From Paenibacillus aceti (GTDB lineage Bacteria > Bacillota > Bacilli > Paenibacillales > Paenibacillaceae), in the NCBI RefSeq assembly GCF_003614185.1, contig NZ_KZ987724.1, positions 1,837,360 through 1,901,359 on the forward strand: a stretch of 64,000 nt of DNA. Direction: 5' to 3'. Positions 36,106 through 45,120 of the stretch are shown here, piece by piece (the stretch's first letter is position 1; each line of letters starts with the position of its first letter). The notes beneath the pieces were generated by a model that was given only the letters and a program-made list of their open reading frames with translations, was not told where the DNA came from and did no database searches. The translations under genes and the position numbers were made by a program.

Positions 36106-37533
36106 TTAGCTTACGATTTCGCTCTTCACATTCCATTCACGCACGTCTACGAAGCGGCCCTTGATGGCAGCTGCCGCAGCCATAGCCGGAGAGACGAGGT
36201 GAGTTCTGCCGCCACGGCCCTGACGACCCTCGAAATTACGGTTCGAGGTTGACGCACAGCGTTGACCTGGCTCTAGTACATCCGGATTCATCGCCAGGCA
36301 CATGCTGCATCCAGCTTCGCGCCATTCAAAACCGGCTTCAGTGAAGACCTTGTCAAGCCCTTCCTTCTCCGCTTGCAGCTTCACACGACCCGAGCCCGGT
36401 ACAACAATCGCGGTTACTTGATCCGACACCTTATATCCACGGGCGATTTCCGCCGCCGCACGCAAATCCTCGATCCGACCGTTCGTGCATGAGCCGATAA
36501 ATACATAATCGATCGCGATCTCCGTCATCGGCGTGCCTGGCTTAAGCCCCATATATTCAAGCGCCTTCTCGGCTGCCTTCCGTTCATTTTCTGTCGTAAA
36601 ATCAGCCGGATTCGGCACCGCAGCACTTACACTCGTACCCATCCCAGGACTCGTGCCCCAGGTAACTTGCGGAACCAGCGAATCCACATCGAATTCTACG
36701 ACACGGTCATAAGCTGCTCCTTCATCCGTCTTCAAGGCTGACCATTCCACTACAGCGCGGTCAAAATCTGCCCCTTGCGGCACATGCTCACGTCCGCGCA
36801 AATAATTGAAGGTCGTCTCGTCTGGCGCAATCAATCCCGCCCTTGCCCCAGCTTCGATCGACATATTGCAGACTGTCATCCGCTCTTCCATCGTCAATTC
36901 ACGGATCGCTTCGCCCGTATACTCGATGACATAGCCGGTCGCGAAATCCGTGCCATACTGGGCAATCACGCCGAGAATAAGATCTTTGGCTGTGACGCCC
37001 GGCTTACGCTTGCCTACGAAGCGCACCTCCAGCGTCTTCGCCTTCGCCTGCTGCAGACATTGCGTAGCCATCACATGCTCAACCTCGCTCGTACCTATGC
37101 CGAAGGCCAATGCCCCGAAAGCACCATGCGTGGAGGTATGGCTGTCCCCGCATACGATCGTCTTGCCCGGATGCGTCAAGCCAAGCTCCGGCCCCATCAC
37201 ATGCACGACCCCTTGATCGATCGTGTCCAGATCATACAGCGTAACGCCGAAATCCTTACAGTTCTGCGACAGCGTATCGATCTGCTGCTTGGAGATCGGA
37301 TCTGTGATATTGTAACGGTCCTTCGTCGGAACGTTATGATCCATCGTCGCGAACGTCAAATCCGGACGACGCACCTTGCGTCCGTTCAATCTCAGGCCCT
37401 CGAAGGCTTGCGGCGACGTTACCTCATGAACGAGATGCAGATCGATATACAAAATACTCGGCTTGCCTTCCTCTTGATAAATTACGTGATTGTCCCAAAT
37501 TTTCTCATACAAAGTTTTCTTTTGGTTACTCAT
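36106..37533 (-). CDS. leuC: 3-isopropylmalate dehydratase large subunit
   Basis: 475 residues from the ATG at 37533; GAGGGGTG lies nine bases before it, whereas the upstream GTG (37542) would overlap that site. Aconitase-family hallmarks: [28 protein letters not shown], the [4Fe-4S] cysteine in [16 protein letters not shown], and the paired cysteines in [15 protein letters not shown]-terminal [26 protein letters not shown]. First gene of the leuCD operon. An interrupted palindrome at 37671-37685 may sit in its promoter. Confidence 0.95.
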   Translation of the reverse strand: MSNQKKTLYEKIWDNHVIYQEEGKPSILYIDLHLVHEVTSPQAFEGLRLNGRKVRRPDLTFATMDHNVPTKDRYNITDPISKQQIDTLSQNCKDFGVTLYDLDTIDQGVVHVMGPELGLTHPGKTIVCGDSHTSTHGAFGALAFGIGTSEVEHVMATQCLQQAKAKTLEVRFVGKRKPGVTAKDLILGVIAQYGTDFATGYVIEYTGEAIRELTMEERMTVCNMSIEAGARAGLIAPDETTFNYLRGREHVPQGADFDRAVVEWSALKTDEGAAYDRVVEFDVDSLVPQVTWGTSPGMGTSVSAAVPNPADFTTENERKAAEKALEYMGLKPGTPMTEIAIDYVFIGSCTNGRIEDLRAAAEIARGYKVSDQVTAIVVPGSGRVKLQAEKEGLDKVFTEAGFEWREAGCSMCLAMNPDVLEPGQRCASTSNRNFEGRQGRGGRTHLVSPAMAAAAAIKGRFVDVREWNVKSEIVS

Positions 37534-37670
37534 AAAATTCACCCCTCATCAGGATTCGAACATTGGAAAAGTCAGCTACGGCGCTCCCGCCGCCAACCAT
37601 TGACTTGTATATTGGAATCAATATATCACTTCACTCTTCATTGTTCCAAGATATAATAACTATAATGGTG

Positions 37671-37685
37671 ATAGGTTAATCCTAT
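37671..37685. promoter_or_regulatory. Inverted repeat in the leuC promoter region
   Basis: ATAGG-TTAAT-CCTAT, an interrupted palindrome about 140 bases upstream of leuC beside AT-rich promoter-like sequence. A similar word (ATAGTTATAGGTA) lies upstream of the lysR gene at 38478. Regulatory role is inferred. Confidence 0.35.
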
Positions 37686-37701
37686 AAGCCAAAAGTAAGC
37701 T

Positions 37702-37727
37702 AAAAAAGGCACCCCCGACGGATGCCT
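37702..37727 (-). terminator. Terminator behind lepB
   Basis: Minus-strand AGGCATCC pairs with GGGTGCCT across GTCGG and runs into TTTTTTAG, about 30 bases after the lepB stop. Confidence 0.75.
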
Positions 37728-37754
37728 CCTACTATTATTCAATATTCTAATCTA

Positions 37755-38306
37755 CTAAAAGTCTATCCCCATCACATGATCCAGCGGAACGGGACCGATG
37801 CTGCGGCTGTCATTGCTATTGTTGCGATTATCGCCCATCACAAAGATGGAGCCCTGCGGAACCTCCCAGGACTGGGCGGGTCCATGATTCATTTGTTCTT
37901 TTATGTAAGGCTCAGTTAACTGTTCTCCGTTACGGTATACATGGCCATCTCTTACCTCTACCCTATCTCCCGGAAGCCCGATCACTCTTTTGACATAGAA
38001 AATCTCATCATCCGACTTGCCCGATATCAGATTAATGATAGGATGCTCTAATAGATCGTCCATGAAAGTGCGGGACCGGTCTACTCTACTATCCACGATA
38101 ACGATATCCCCATAATTCGGCAGTTTATAGAGCGTGTGTTTGATCTTCCATGCATAGATCCGCTGCTTATCCTTGAGCGTCGGTTCCATGGAATGACCAT
38201 CCACTTTATACGGCTGGATCACGAATACGCCAATCAATATGCTGAGCACAAATCCAATGATGATTGAAATGCCCCAGCCTTGAACCTCTTTCCATACTTT
38301 TCGCAC
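37755..38306 (-). CDS. lepB: Type I signal peptidase
   Basis: 183 residues. One N-terminal transmembrane segment (about 12-30), then the catalytic serine in VDGHSMEPT (Ser39) and the general-base lysine in FYVKRVIGLPGD (Lys106), then GSIFVMGDNRNNSNDSR. This is the P-type (Bacillus Sip-like) single-anchor enzyme that removes signal peptides outside the membrane. Start is GTG, eight bases after GGGAGG. The C terminus ends at MGIDF, shorter than SipS, which usually continues through a GKA-FRYWP segment; the motif core is intact. Monocistronic and divergent from a lysR gene. Confidence 0.92.
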   Translation of the reverse strand: MRKVWKEVQGWGISIIIGFVLSILIGVFVIQPYKVDGHSMEPTLKDKQRIYAWKIKHTLYKLPNYGDIVIVDSRVDRSRTFMDDLLEHPIINLISGKSDDEIFYVKRVIGLPGDRVEVRDGHVYRNGEQLTEPYIKEQMNHGPAQSWEVPQGSIFVMGDNRNNSNDSRSIGPVPLDHVMGIDF

Positions 38307-38477
38307 ACAAAATACCTCCCATGATTTCTACTGTTTTTATTATACATAGAATGAATCGCCTATAACAAACATGTTCGACATATATTACCGGAACAGGATA
38401 TTCTATCTGACTAAGCTGGCCTATATATCATATAATAGTTATAGGTAAAACAAATAAGAGAGGTGTACTAATAACTA

Positions 38478-39389
38478 ATGGAACTCAGACAGCTACAATA
38501 TACCCTGCAAATCGCTGAGGAGAGGAATTTCTCACGGGCAGCCGACAAGCTGCATATCGCCCAGCCTTCATTAAGCCAGCAGCTATCCAAGCTGGAGCAG
38601 GAGCTCGGTGTCAAGCTGTTTCAACGCAATACGAGCACCGTCGAGCTGACCTATGCCGGCGAGAGCTTTATCGAACACGCTCAGAAGATTATGGACGCCG
38701 TCAAGGAGCTGCGTCAGGAAATGGATGACATCTCCCAGCTTCGGGCTGGACGTGTCGTGATCGGAAGTATGCCGATTACCGGCTCCCACCTGCTTCCCTA
38801 CGTTCTGCCTGCCTTCAAAGCGGCTTACCCAGAGATCGAGATTATACTGCGTGAGGATACCTCGCTGAATCTGGAGAAGCTCACGGCTGGCGGAGGCACC
38901 GATCTGAGCCTGCTCTCCTTGCCGCTGCAAGAACCGACGCTTACCTACGAACCGATCGGCGAAGAACCGATTGATCTGGCCGTTCCGCCCCAGCATCCCC
39001 TGGCCAGCAAGGACACTGATCAGAGCGGTGTCTCATTGAAGCTGTTAAAGGACGAACCGTTCATCGTACTGAAAAAAGGGCAAGGTTTCCGGAAAATAAC
39101 GATCGACCTGTGCCGTCAGGCTGGCTTTGAGCCCAATGTCGTATTCGAGAGCAACAATATCGAGACTGTCCAATCGTTGGTGGCCGCCGGGATGGGGGTT
39201 ACATTAGTGCCCCATTTTATCGCAAGAGCCAAACGCAGCGAGCTGATCCCGGCCTACCTTCCGCTCACCGATCCCGCGCCGAGCCGGACGCTCGTGATCG
39301 CCTACCGCAAGGGTCGCTATTTATCGAAGGCCGCCGAAGCCTTTATCGAGACATTCAAGCGGACGCTGGCGGAGCGCTACAGCTCATAA
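38478..39389 (+). CDS. LysR-family transcriptional regulator
   Basis: 303 residues. DNA-binding domain EERNFSRAADKLHIAQPSLSQQLSKLEQELGVKLFQRN, linker helix to about residue 90, and a substrate-binding domain (GRVVIGSMPITGSHLLPYVLPAF onward). It resembles the CynR/GltC/YybE branch without allowing a precise call. An AT-rich TATAAT-like promoter lies about 45 bases ahead. It is divergent from lepB and its 3' end overlaps a truncated nitrilase gene by 13 bases, which may mark what it once regulated. Confidence 0.9.
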   Translation: MELRQLQYTLQIAEERNFSRAADKLHIAQPSLSQQLSKLEQELGVKLFQRNTSTVELTYAGESFIEHAQKIMDAVKELRQEMDDISQLRAGRVVIGSMPITGSHLLPYVLPAFKAAYPEIEIILREDTSLNLEKLTAGGGTDLSLLSLPLQEPTLTYEPIGEEPIDLAVPPQHPLASKDTDQSGVSLKLLKDEPFIVLKKGQGFRKITIDLCRQAGFEPNVVFESNNIETVQSLVAAGMGVTLVPHFIARAKRSELIPAYLPLTDPAPSRTLVIAYRKGRYLSKAAEAFIETFKRTLAERYSS

Positions 39390-39703
39390 AGCTCCGGACG
39401 GCGGTCCTTGAAGACCGGAATCCGCTGGCGCACCTGCTGGACGAGAGCCAAATCGATGCAGCCGGTAATAATCTCTTCGCTCTCCCCGCCCTCGGCGATC
39501 CACTCTCCCCACGGGTCAATGATCGCCAAATGGCCGAAGAAATGATCATCTCCCGTGCGGCCGGTCGCATTGCAGGCGATCACATACATCTGATTCTCGA
39601 TGGCCCGGGCGGTCAGTAGCGCGTGCGCCAGTGCTGCAGCCGCGGATGCGGCCATTGGGCCGGAAATCGTTATGCCATAGGTGACGACTCGGTCACCCGC
39701 TGC
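39377..39703 (-). pseudogene. Truncated carbon-nitrogen hydrolase (nitrilase superfamily)
   Basis: Only the last quarter of a roughly 270-residue carbon-nitrogen hydrolase survives: LLTARAIENQMYVIACNATGRTGDDHFFGHLAIIDPWGEW...IDLALVQQVRQRIPVFKDRRPELY. The catalytic Cys and upstream Glu/Lys region is absent. The open frame reaches back only to a TAG at about 39704, and the preceding residues (AAGDRVVTYGITISGP) do not look like the family. No convincing ribosome site is present. It overlaps the convergent lysR gene end by 13 bases. Confidence 0.7.
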
Positions 39704-39854
39704 CTAGAGTAAGCCGCTGTCTCTTTTCAGGTACGGTCAAAGCATATGTAAATGACTTATCAAGTCTATCACGGGTCAGACTCAATCACTCTTCTCTGGG
39801 CGAATGCATAGAATACTCCATCAATCCCAAGCGAAAGGATGGGGAGAACAGCAT

Positions 39855-40841
39855 ATGTCGATCTCCTACATGGATTATACCTCACCCAAGACGAAGTTTA
39901 CTTATGATTTGAAGAACAATTTATTTTACAAAAAAGACAGCCAGAACTATATTAACGCTCTTTCGATCAATCAATTGAACACCCTGGGCAACTATTCTCT
40001 GCTTGATATCTTCCTTAGTAATGGCGGAACAATAGAGCCACATTATCATCAGAATGCTTCTGAATTAGTGTATTGTATCACTGGCTCGGCGGTCGTTTCC
40101 CTGATTAACCCTTTTACGAACCAATTGCTGAACTTCACGATCACCCCGGGACAGGTGGCGAATGTACCACAGGGCTGGTGGCATTATGAAATCGCGACGG
40201 CGGAGAATACACATCTGCTGGCCGTATTCGATGCGCCGATTCCAGAGGTTATTTTTGGCTCCGATATTTTGCGATTAACTCCGACCTCTGTGTGGGCTAA
40301 TACGTATTGCCTGAATGAAGCTGAGGTCAAGCAAACCCTCGCCCCCATCACTTCAACCGTAATTATTGGACCACCCAAGAACTGTGGATCAGCGGGATCG
40401 GCAAACAATGAGAAGCGCAATCCCCAGCAGGCTCAGATTCATCAGTTGCCAGGGGCAGCACAACACGAACGGCCGCAGCGAGAACTGACCCCGTCTTTTG
40501 ATTATCAATCTGCTCAGCAGCCTGCAGAGCCTGGGTATGCCCCGCCATTTCCTCCTATGTCTCAATTTATGCAGGAAAATCCGATGACAGCCAAGCCGCA
40601 GTGGGCACCGATGACCAGCGCTCATCCCGTGTATGGAGTTCCGCAAGCAGGACAACAAGTTCAGCAGGCTCCTCCATGGATGCACCCCACCCATGAACGT
40701 CCATATCCGGTACAAATGCAAGCCCCGGCTAATCACGCAAACTATCCGCCCCAGTTCTCCCGGCCCAACCAAGCACCCGCACAGCCATATCCGGCTTATT
40801 CCGGCTATTCAAATCAAACGCGCCCCATGTTCGGAGTGTAG
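39855..40841 (+). CDS. Cupin protein with a Pro/Gln-rich tail
   Basis: 328 residues from the ATG at 39855, which has GGGGAG eight bases ahead; an ATG at 39804 lacks one. The single cupin barrel occupies about residues 10-150: motif 1 GGTIEPHYHQNASELVYCITG and motif 2 PGQVANVPQGWWHYEIA hold the His-His-Glu-His metal set. The last 130 residues are disordered, rich in Pro, Gln and Ala with MHPTHERPY- and YPAYSGYSN-like stretches. Such tails occur on spore-coat cupins (OxdD-like), so a coat-associated protein is possible but not shown. Confidence 0.8.
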   Translation: MSISYMDYTSPKTKFTYDLKNNLFYKKDSQNYINALSINQLNTLGNYSLLDIFLSNGGTIEPHYHQNASELVYCITGSAVVSLINPFTNQLLNFTITPGQVANVPQGWWHYEIATAENTHLLAVFDAPIPEVIFGSDILRLTPTSVWANTYCLNEAEVKQTLAPITSTVIIGPPKNCGSAGSANNEKRNPQQAQIHQLPGAAQHERPQRELTPSFDYQSAQQPAEPGYAPPFPPMSQFMQENPMTAKPQWAPMTSAHPVYGVPQAGQQVQQAPPWMHPTHERPYPVQMQAPANHANYPPQFSRPNQAPAQPYPAYSGYSNQTRPMFGV

Positions 40842-40898
40842 TTTTGACCATCACTTCTTTTCAAGCCCGGCGACACATGGTATTCTAGCATTATAAAC

Positions 40899-41131
40899 GT
40901 GATGACGGGACCAAGTACAGGAGCACTGCGGACCACAGAGAGCAGATTCCATGGCTGTAAGAATTTGCACTTCGCACCTCTTCGAAACCTCCCCCCGAGC
41001 GGCCGCTCGCCAAGAGTGGACAGTGCCCCTGTTACCGGGTTTTCAAGTTGGATGAGTAAATCATCAATAAAGGTGGTACCGCGGAAGTGAAACTTTCGTC
41101 CTTTGCGAGCAAAGGCGAAAGTTTTTTTGTT
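40899..41131 (+). ncRNA. T-box leader upstream of proBA
   Basis: The order of T-box elements is present: GACCAAGTA (AGTA side of the specifier loop, 40909-40917 region), AGAGAGC, a GGCTGTAAG apical loop, the conserved T-box AAAGGTGGTACCGCGG (41069-41084), and a terminator whose stem AACTTTCG/CGAAAGTT plus CCTTTGC/GCAAAGG (41091-41123) runs into TTTTTTT. The T-box sequence can pair with the terminator's 5' side as antiterminator. The specifier is probably CCT (40988-40990, GAAACCTCC), which would read uncharged tRNA-Pro and fits the proline genes downstream; its assignment by eye is uncertain. Confidence 0.9.
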
Positions 41132-41160
41132 TTAATAAATTAATGCTAGGAGTGAACTCC

Positions 41161-42267
41161 ATGCTAAGACGCATCGTTGTCAAAATAGGCAGCAGCTCAT
41201 TAACCTCACCGGAAGGTGGGTTACACCGGGAGGCTATCGACTTCTTCTCCGCAGAGCTTGCCGCCCTGAAGGCTGAAAATTATCAAATCCTACTCGTTAC
41301 CTCCGGAGCGGTCGCAGCGGGATTCCGCGAGATCGGCTATACGGAGCGACCGAAGCTGCTGCACGAGAAGCAGGCCTCTGCTGCCGTCGGCCAGGCCCTG
41401 CTGATGCAGAACTATCGTGAAGCGCTGACAGTACATGGCGTGTCCGCAGCTCAGGTGCTGCTAACGCGCTCCGACTTCCAGAACCGCAAGCGGATGGGCA
41501 ATGCCAGTATGACGCTGGAGGAATTGCTCGGCCGGGGCATCCTGCCGATCATTAATGAGAATGACACCGTCTCGCTCGATGAATTGAAATTCGGCGATAA
41601 TGACACTTTATCCGCGCTTGTGGCCAATCTGATTAAGGCCGATCAGCTCGTCATCCTGACAGATATGGACGGATTGTATACGAAGGACCCGCGCATTGAT
41701 CCTAACGCCCGGCGGATCGACCAGGTGCAGGAGATCAATGATGATATATATCGCATCGCTGGTGGAGCTGGCTCCTCTGTAGGCACCGGTGGCATGCGCT
41801 CCAAGATCGATGCAGCCAAGATCGCTGCGCGCGGCGGGGTTCCCGTCTTCGTCGGCAAGATCACCCAGTCCGGGCAGCTGACGCAAATCTTGAAGGGACA
41901 AGGGCAGGGCACCTACTTCGAGGCGAATGATACCGCCCTGCCGCGCAAGAAGCAATGGCTCGGCTTCCTGTCGATTCCGATCGGCACGCTGACGGTGGAC
42001 GGCGGCGCTGAAGAAGCGCTGCTCCATGGCGGGCGAAGCTTGCTTCCTGTCGGCGTGCGTGAAGCGACCGGGCATTTCCAGGCTGGCGATGTCGTTGAGG
42101 TCATCAACGCGGACGGAGAAATTCTGGGGCGTGGCATCGTGAATTATGATGCTGAGCAGATGCAAGAGATCATAGGGCTACCGAGCTCCGAAGTCGTGAA
42201 GAAGATGAACAGCGTCCATCGTCTGGAGGTTATCCACCGCGACGAATGGATTTCATTGAAGGCTTGA
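41161..42267 (+). CDS. proB: Glutamate 5-kinase
   Basis: 368 residues from the ATG at 41161 (AGGAGTG eight bases ahead); an earlier ATG at 41143 has no ribosome site. Amino-acid kinase domain: RIVVKIGSSSLTS, LLVTSGAVAAGFREIGY, ILPIINENDTVSLDELKFGDNDTLSALVA, LTDMDGLYTKDPR, GTGGMRSKIDAAKIAARGGVPVFVG. A C-terminal PUA domain (about 275-368) follows. It phosphorylates glutamate, the first step to proline. First gene after the T-box, so expression should rise when tRNA-Pro is uncharged. Confidence 0.95.
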   Translation: MLRRIVVKIGSSSLTSPEGGLHREAIDFFSAELAALKAENYQILLVTSGAVAAGFREIGYTERPKLLHEKQASAAVGQALLMQNYREALTVHGVSAAQVLLTRSDFQNRKRMGNASMTLEELLGRGILPIINENDTVSLDELKFGDNDTLSALVANLIKADQLVILTDMDGLYTKDPRIDPNARRIDQVQEINDDIYRIAGGAGSSVGTGGMRSKIDAAKIAARGGVPVFVGKITQSGQLTQILKGQGQGTYFEANDTALPRKKQWLGFLSIPIGTLTVDGGAEEALLHGGRSLLPVGVREATGHFQAGDVVEVINADGEILGRGIVNYDAEQMQEIIGLPSSEVVKKMNSVHRLEVIHRDEWISLKA

Positions 42268-42334
42268 GACAAGCTTGATTGGACACGCTGAATCTAGTTG
42301 AACATTTATTAATTTTAATGAGGGGGTATTTCTA

Positions 42335-43582
42335 ATGAGTGAAGTAAGACAAAAAGCACAGCTCGCGGGCGTTGCCTGCGCGATTCTCGGCGGGCTGACC
42401 ACCGCACAGAAGAATGAAGCTCTGCTGGCTGCTGCCCAAGCGCTGGAGGATCATCAGGAGGCGATCATCACCTCTAATCAGGAGGATCTTGCTCGCGGCC
42501 ACAGCAATGGAACGAGCGAATCCCTGCTAGATCGGTTGGCGCTAAATGAACAGCGCATCCTCGGTATTGCCGAAGGGCTGAGACAAATCGTCGCTTTGCC
42601 TGATCCAATCGGCGAAGTGCTGGAGACCATCGAGCGGCCGAATGGACTAAATATCGTGAAGCGCCGCGTGCCGCTCGGCGTCGTCGGGATGATCTATGAA
42701 GCGCGGCCGAATGTAACGGTCGATGCCCTCGGCCTATGTCTTAAGACCGGCAATGCCGTTGTACTGCGTGGCGGCTCCGCGGCGATCGAATCCAACCGCA
42801 AAATCGTTGAGATTATTCACAATGCCCTCGATTCGACCTCCATTCCGCGCGACGCTGTGCAGTTGATCGAGGATTCCAACCGTTCCTCGGTGAATGAGAT
42901 GCTGAAGCTGAACGGCTTGCTTGATGTCGTCATTCCGCGTGGCGGCAGCTCGCTCATCCAGAATGTCGTCAACAATGCCACCGTCCCGGTCATCGAGACA
43001 GGCGCCGGAATCTGCCACACTTATCTCGATGCCAGCGCTGATGCTAAGATGGCGACGGATATCGCTCTCAATGCCAAGGTGCAGCGCCCTTCTGTCTGCA
43101 ACGCGATGGAGACACTGCTCGTTCATCAGGATTTCGCTGCCGCGCATCTGTCAGCTCTGGCTGAGCGCTTCAAGGAAGCGCATGTCGAGCTCAGAGGGTG
43201 TGAGCGGACGAGGAAGCTGGTGGATTGGGCCGTCCTGGCAACGGATGAGGATTACGCTACCGAATATAATGATTATATTCTTAACGTCAAGATCGTGGAT
43301 GATCTGGATGAGGCGCTGGCCCATATCGCCCGCTTCAGCACGAAGCATTCCGAGTGCATCGTGACCGAGGAGCTGCATAATGCTGAGCGCTTCCTGCAGG
43401 AAGTAGACGCTGCTGCCGTCTATCATAATGCCTCTACCCGCTTCACGGATGGCTTCGAGTTCGGCTTCGGCGCTGAAATCGGCATCAGCACGCAGAAGCT
43501 GCATGCGCGCGGACCTATGGGCTTGCCAGCACTGACCTCAACTAAATATATAATTCACGGCAGCGGTCAGATCCGTGGTTAA
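42335..43582 (+). CDS. proA: Gamma-glutamyl phosphate reductase
   Basis: 415 residues, typical ProA. Aldehyde-dehydrogenase fold with VPLGVVGMIYEARPNVTVDALGLCLKTGNAVVLRGGSAA, PRGGSSLIQNVVNNATVPVIETGAGICHTYLDASAD (catalytic-loop region), the active-site cysteine in RPSVCNAMETLLVH, and GLPALTSTKYIIHGSGQIRG at the end. It reduces glutamyl phosphate to the semialdehyde. It follows proB by 67 bases under the same T-box, with GAGGGGG in front, and is closed by a terminator, leaving proC separate. Confidence 0.95.
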   Translation: MSEVRQKAQLAGVACAILGGLTTAQKNEALLAAAQALEDHQEAIITSNQEDLARGHSNGTSESLLDRLALNEQRILGIAEGLRQIVALPDPIGEVLETIERPNGLNIVKRRVPLGVVGMIYEARPNVTVDALGLCLKTGNAVVLRGGSAAIESNRKIVEIIHNALDSTSIPRDAVQLIEDSNRSSVNEMLKLNGLLDVVIPRGGSSLIQNVVNNATVPVIETGAGICHTYLDASADAKMATDIALNAKVQRPSVCNAMETLLVHQDFAAAHLSALAERFKEAHVELRGCERTRKLVDWAVLATDEDYATEYNDYILNVKIVDDLDEALAHIARFSTKHSECIVTEELHNAERFLQEVDAAAVYHNASTRFTDGFEFGFGAEIGISTQKLHARGPMGLPALTSTKYIIHGSGQIRG

Positions 43583-43593
43583 ATTCTTGGCAG

Positions 43594-43627
43594 AAGCCTG
43601 CAAATTTGCCAAATGTGCAGGCTTTTG
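43594..43627 (+). terminator. Terminator behind proBA
   Basis: AAGCCTGCA (43594-43602) pairs with TGCAGGCTT and runs into TTTT. It closes the proBA transcript, so proC is transcribed independently. The stem resembles a family C unit. Confidence 0.7.
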
Positions 43628-43674
43628 ATAAACACATTGCTTAACAAAACGTCAAACCGCGCTTGCTCTAATTG

Positions 43675-43857
43675 TAACGAAACTAGGTAACGCTATTTGC
43701 CTCAAAAAGAGGGATTTAAAAGTCTAATGAAACTGGGTATCGCTATTGGAGTAATTTTCTGCCTTAAACCGTGGTTTTCTTCAAAATAGCGATATGGTGT
43801 TTCGTTAGTTTCCCACTCCCCTCATTTTCGCGGAAATAACGATATGGTGTTTCGTTA
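43675..43857. repeat. Family B quartet element, complete
   Basis: Units start at 43675 (plus, TAACGAAACTAGGTAACGCT), 43725 (plus, TAATGAAACTGGGTATCGCT), 43785 (minus, AATAGCGATATGGTGTTTCG) and 43835 (minus, AATAACGATATGGTGTTTCG), that is 50, 60 and 50 bp apart, so the whole element is a symmetric inverted repeat. It fills the proA-proC spacer (43583-44011). Confidence 0.85.
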
Positions 43858-43949
43858 GAGATCCGTGGGACTTGCTTGCGCTTGTTCAACAGTCCCAAAT
43901 GTGCTTAAAAATGCAGGAATTCACCATTCCTGGGTCGAAATACTTGTCG

Positions 43950-43972
43950 AATAGCGATATCTAGTTCCGTTA
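43950..43972. repeat. Solitary family B unit before proC
   Basis: AATAGCGATATCTAGTTCCG... (23 bp) in minus orientation, 115 bp beyond the last unit of the complete element and ending 39 bases before the proC start codon. It may overlap the proC promoter or 5' leader. Confidence 0.6.
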
Positions 43973-44011
43973 GAGATAATAAATGAACTCAAACCTCAGG
44001 AGGTAATATAG

Positions 44012-44881
44012 ATGGTCACTAAAGAGAACAATTACGTACCCCATCCCGGTACGATCTGCTTTTACGGCGCTGGTTCCATGGCGGAAGCGATGGTTCGCGG
44101 GCTGATTCATAAGCAGGTTGCCAGCCCTGGCTCCATCTCCATGCTGAACCGCAGCAATCAAGAGCGGCTAGTCTTTCTGACGCAGCAATACGGCGTTGTA
44201 ACCAGCAATCAGCCGGAGCAGAAGAATAAGCTGCTAAGCGAAGCTTCTATTATCGTACTGGCGATGAAACCAAAGGATGTCAAAGAAGCGATCACGTCCA
44301 TCGCGCCCTATCTAACAGATAAGCAGCTTATCGTGTCCGTCATCACCGGCTTGTCCATCGCGACGATTCAGAAGCTGCTCGGCTTCCAGGCCCCGATTGC
44401 CAGAACGATGCCGAACACATCCAGCTCGATCGGCTATGGTGCAACCGGAATTTCCTTCTCTGATGAAGTTAGCTCTGAGCAGCAGCAGCAGGTACTGACA
44501 ATGTTCGAAGCGGTCGGCACGGTGTCAGTTATTCCGGAAGAGAAGCTGGAGATTCTGACCGGCGTATCAGGCAGCGGCCCAGCCTACATCTACTTCATGA
44601 TGGAAGCGATGATCGCCGCTGGTATGGAAGGCGGTCTGTCCGCACAGCAGGCGCGGGACTTGACCGTACAGACCGTGCTTGGAGCGGCTGTGATGATGCG
44701 CGAGACGGGCGAGGACCCGGCTAAGCTGCGCGCCGCTATTACCTCGCCGAACGGCACGACACAGGCGGCGCTCGATGTGCTGCGTGAAGGCAATTTCACG
44801 GAGACAGTGAAGGCCGCCGTGCGCAGAGCCGAGGAGCGCTCGAATGAATTGGGACAAGCTGTGAAAGAAGCGTTGCAGTAA
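44012..44881 (+). CDS. proC: Pyrroline-5-carboxylate reductase
   Basis: 289 residues, slightly longer than the usual 265-280 because of an N-terminal extension (MVTKENNYVPHPG). Rossmann NAD(P) site ICFYGAGSMAEAMVRGL; AMKPKDVKEAI; the ProC signature GVSGSGPAYIYFMMEAMIAAGMEGGLSAQQARDLTVQTVLGAA; and TSPNGTTQAALDVL. It completes proline synthesis by reducing pyrroline-5-carboxylate. Strong AGGAGG before the ATG. It is separated from proBA by a terminator and family B repeats, so the T-box should not govern it. Confidence 0.94.
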   Translation: MVTKENNYVPHPGTICFYGAGSMAEAMVRGLIHKQVASPGSISMLNRSNQERLVFLTQQYGVVTSNQPEQKNKLLSEASIIVLAMKPKDVKEAITSIAPYLTDKQLIVSVITGLSIATIQKLLGFQAPIARTMPNTSSSIGYGATGISFSDEVSSEQQQQVLTMFEAVGTVSVIPEEKLEILTGVSGSGPAYIYFMMEAMIAAGMEGGLSAQQARDLTVQTVLGAAVMMRETGEDPAKLRAAITSPNGTTQAALDVLREGNFTETVKAAVRRAEERSNELGQAVKEALQ

Positions 44882-44968
44882 TAAACGAATAATTCCCGAA
44901 CAGTTCTACTGAACACGAAGCAACTAAACGGCGACTCACCAGATGAACGACCCTACGACGAATGTCGC

Positions 44969-45070
44969 CCATACCATAGTGCTGGATCGCTCACTGCTGT
45001 AGCGGTATGGACAGAGCAATGAGCCAGTCATACTGAGTTATACTGGGCTGATCGCAGCCCGGTATGACTG
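44969..45070 (+). ncRNA. Two-hairpin leader upstream of mtnB
   Basis: CCATACC (44969-44975) pairs with GGTATGG (45004-45010). Then CAGTCATAC (45024-45032) pairs with GTATGACTG (45062-45070) around an inner GGGCT/AGCCC stem. The shared CCATAC/GTATG words would let the 5' arm of hairpin 1 pair with the 3' arm of hairpin 2 instead, so alternative folds are possible. No S-box core is visible. Could also be proC's terminator; a T-run (TTTTT) follows about nine bases later. Confidence 0.4.
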
Positions 45071-45120
45071 ATCGACACTTTTTAGTGATGATATCATTCA
45101 AAAGGGGGACGTAAGTCAAT

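Noticed and set aside
36775-37656. 293-residue plus-strand ORF
   Set aside because: Antisense shadow of leuC, without a ribosome site.
43675-43857. CRISPR array (regular 23-bp repeats with 27/37-bp spacers)
   Set aside because: Units are in mixed orientation, spacer lengths are unequal but conserved between copies, linkers are partly conserved, and no cas genes are nearby.
44969-45070. SAM-I riboswitch upstream of mtnB
   Set aside because: The conserved S-box core and P1-P4 arrangement are not visible; only generic hairpins are seen.
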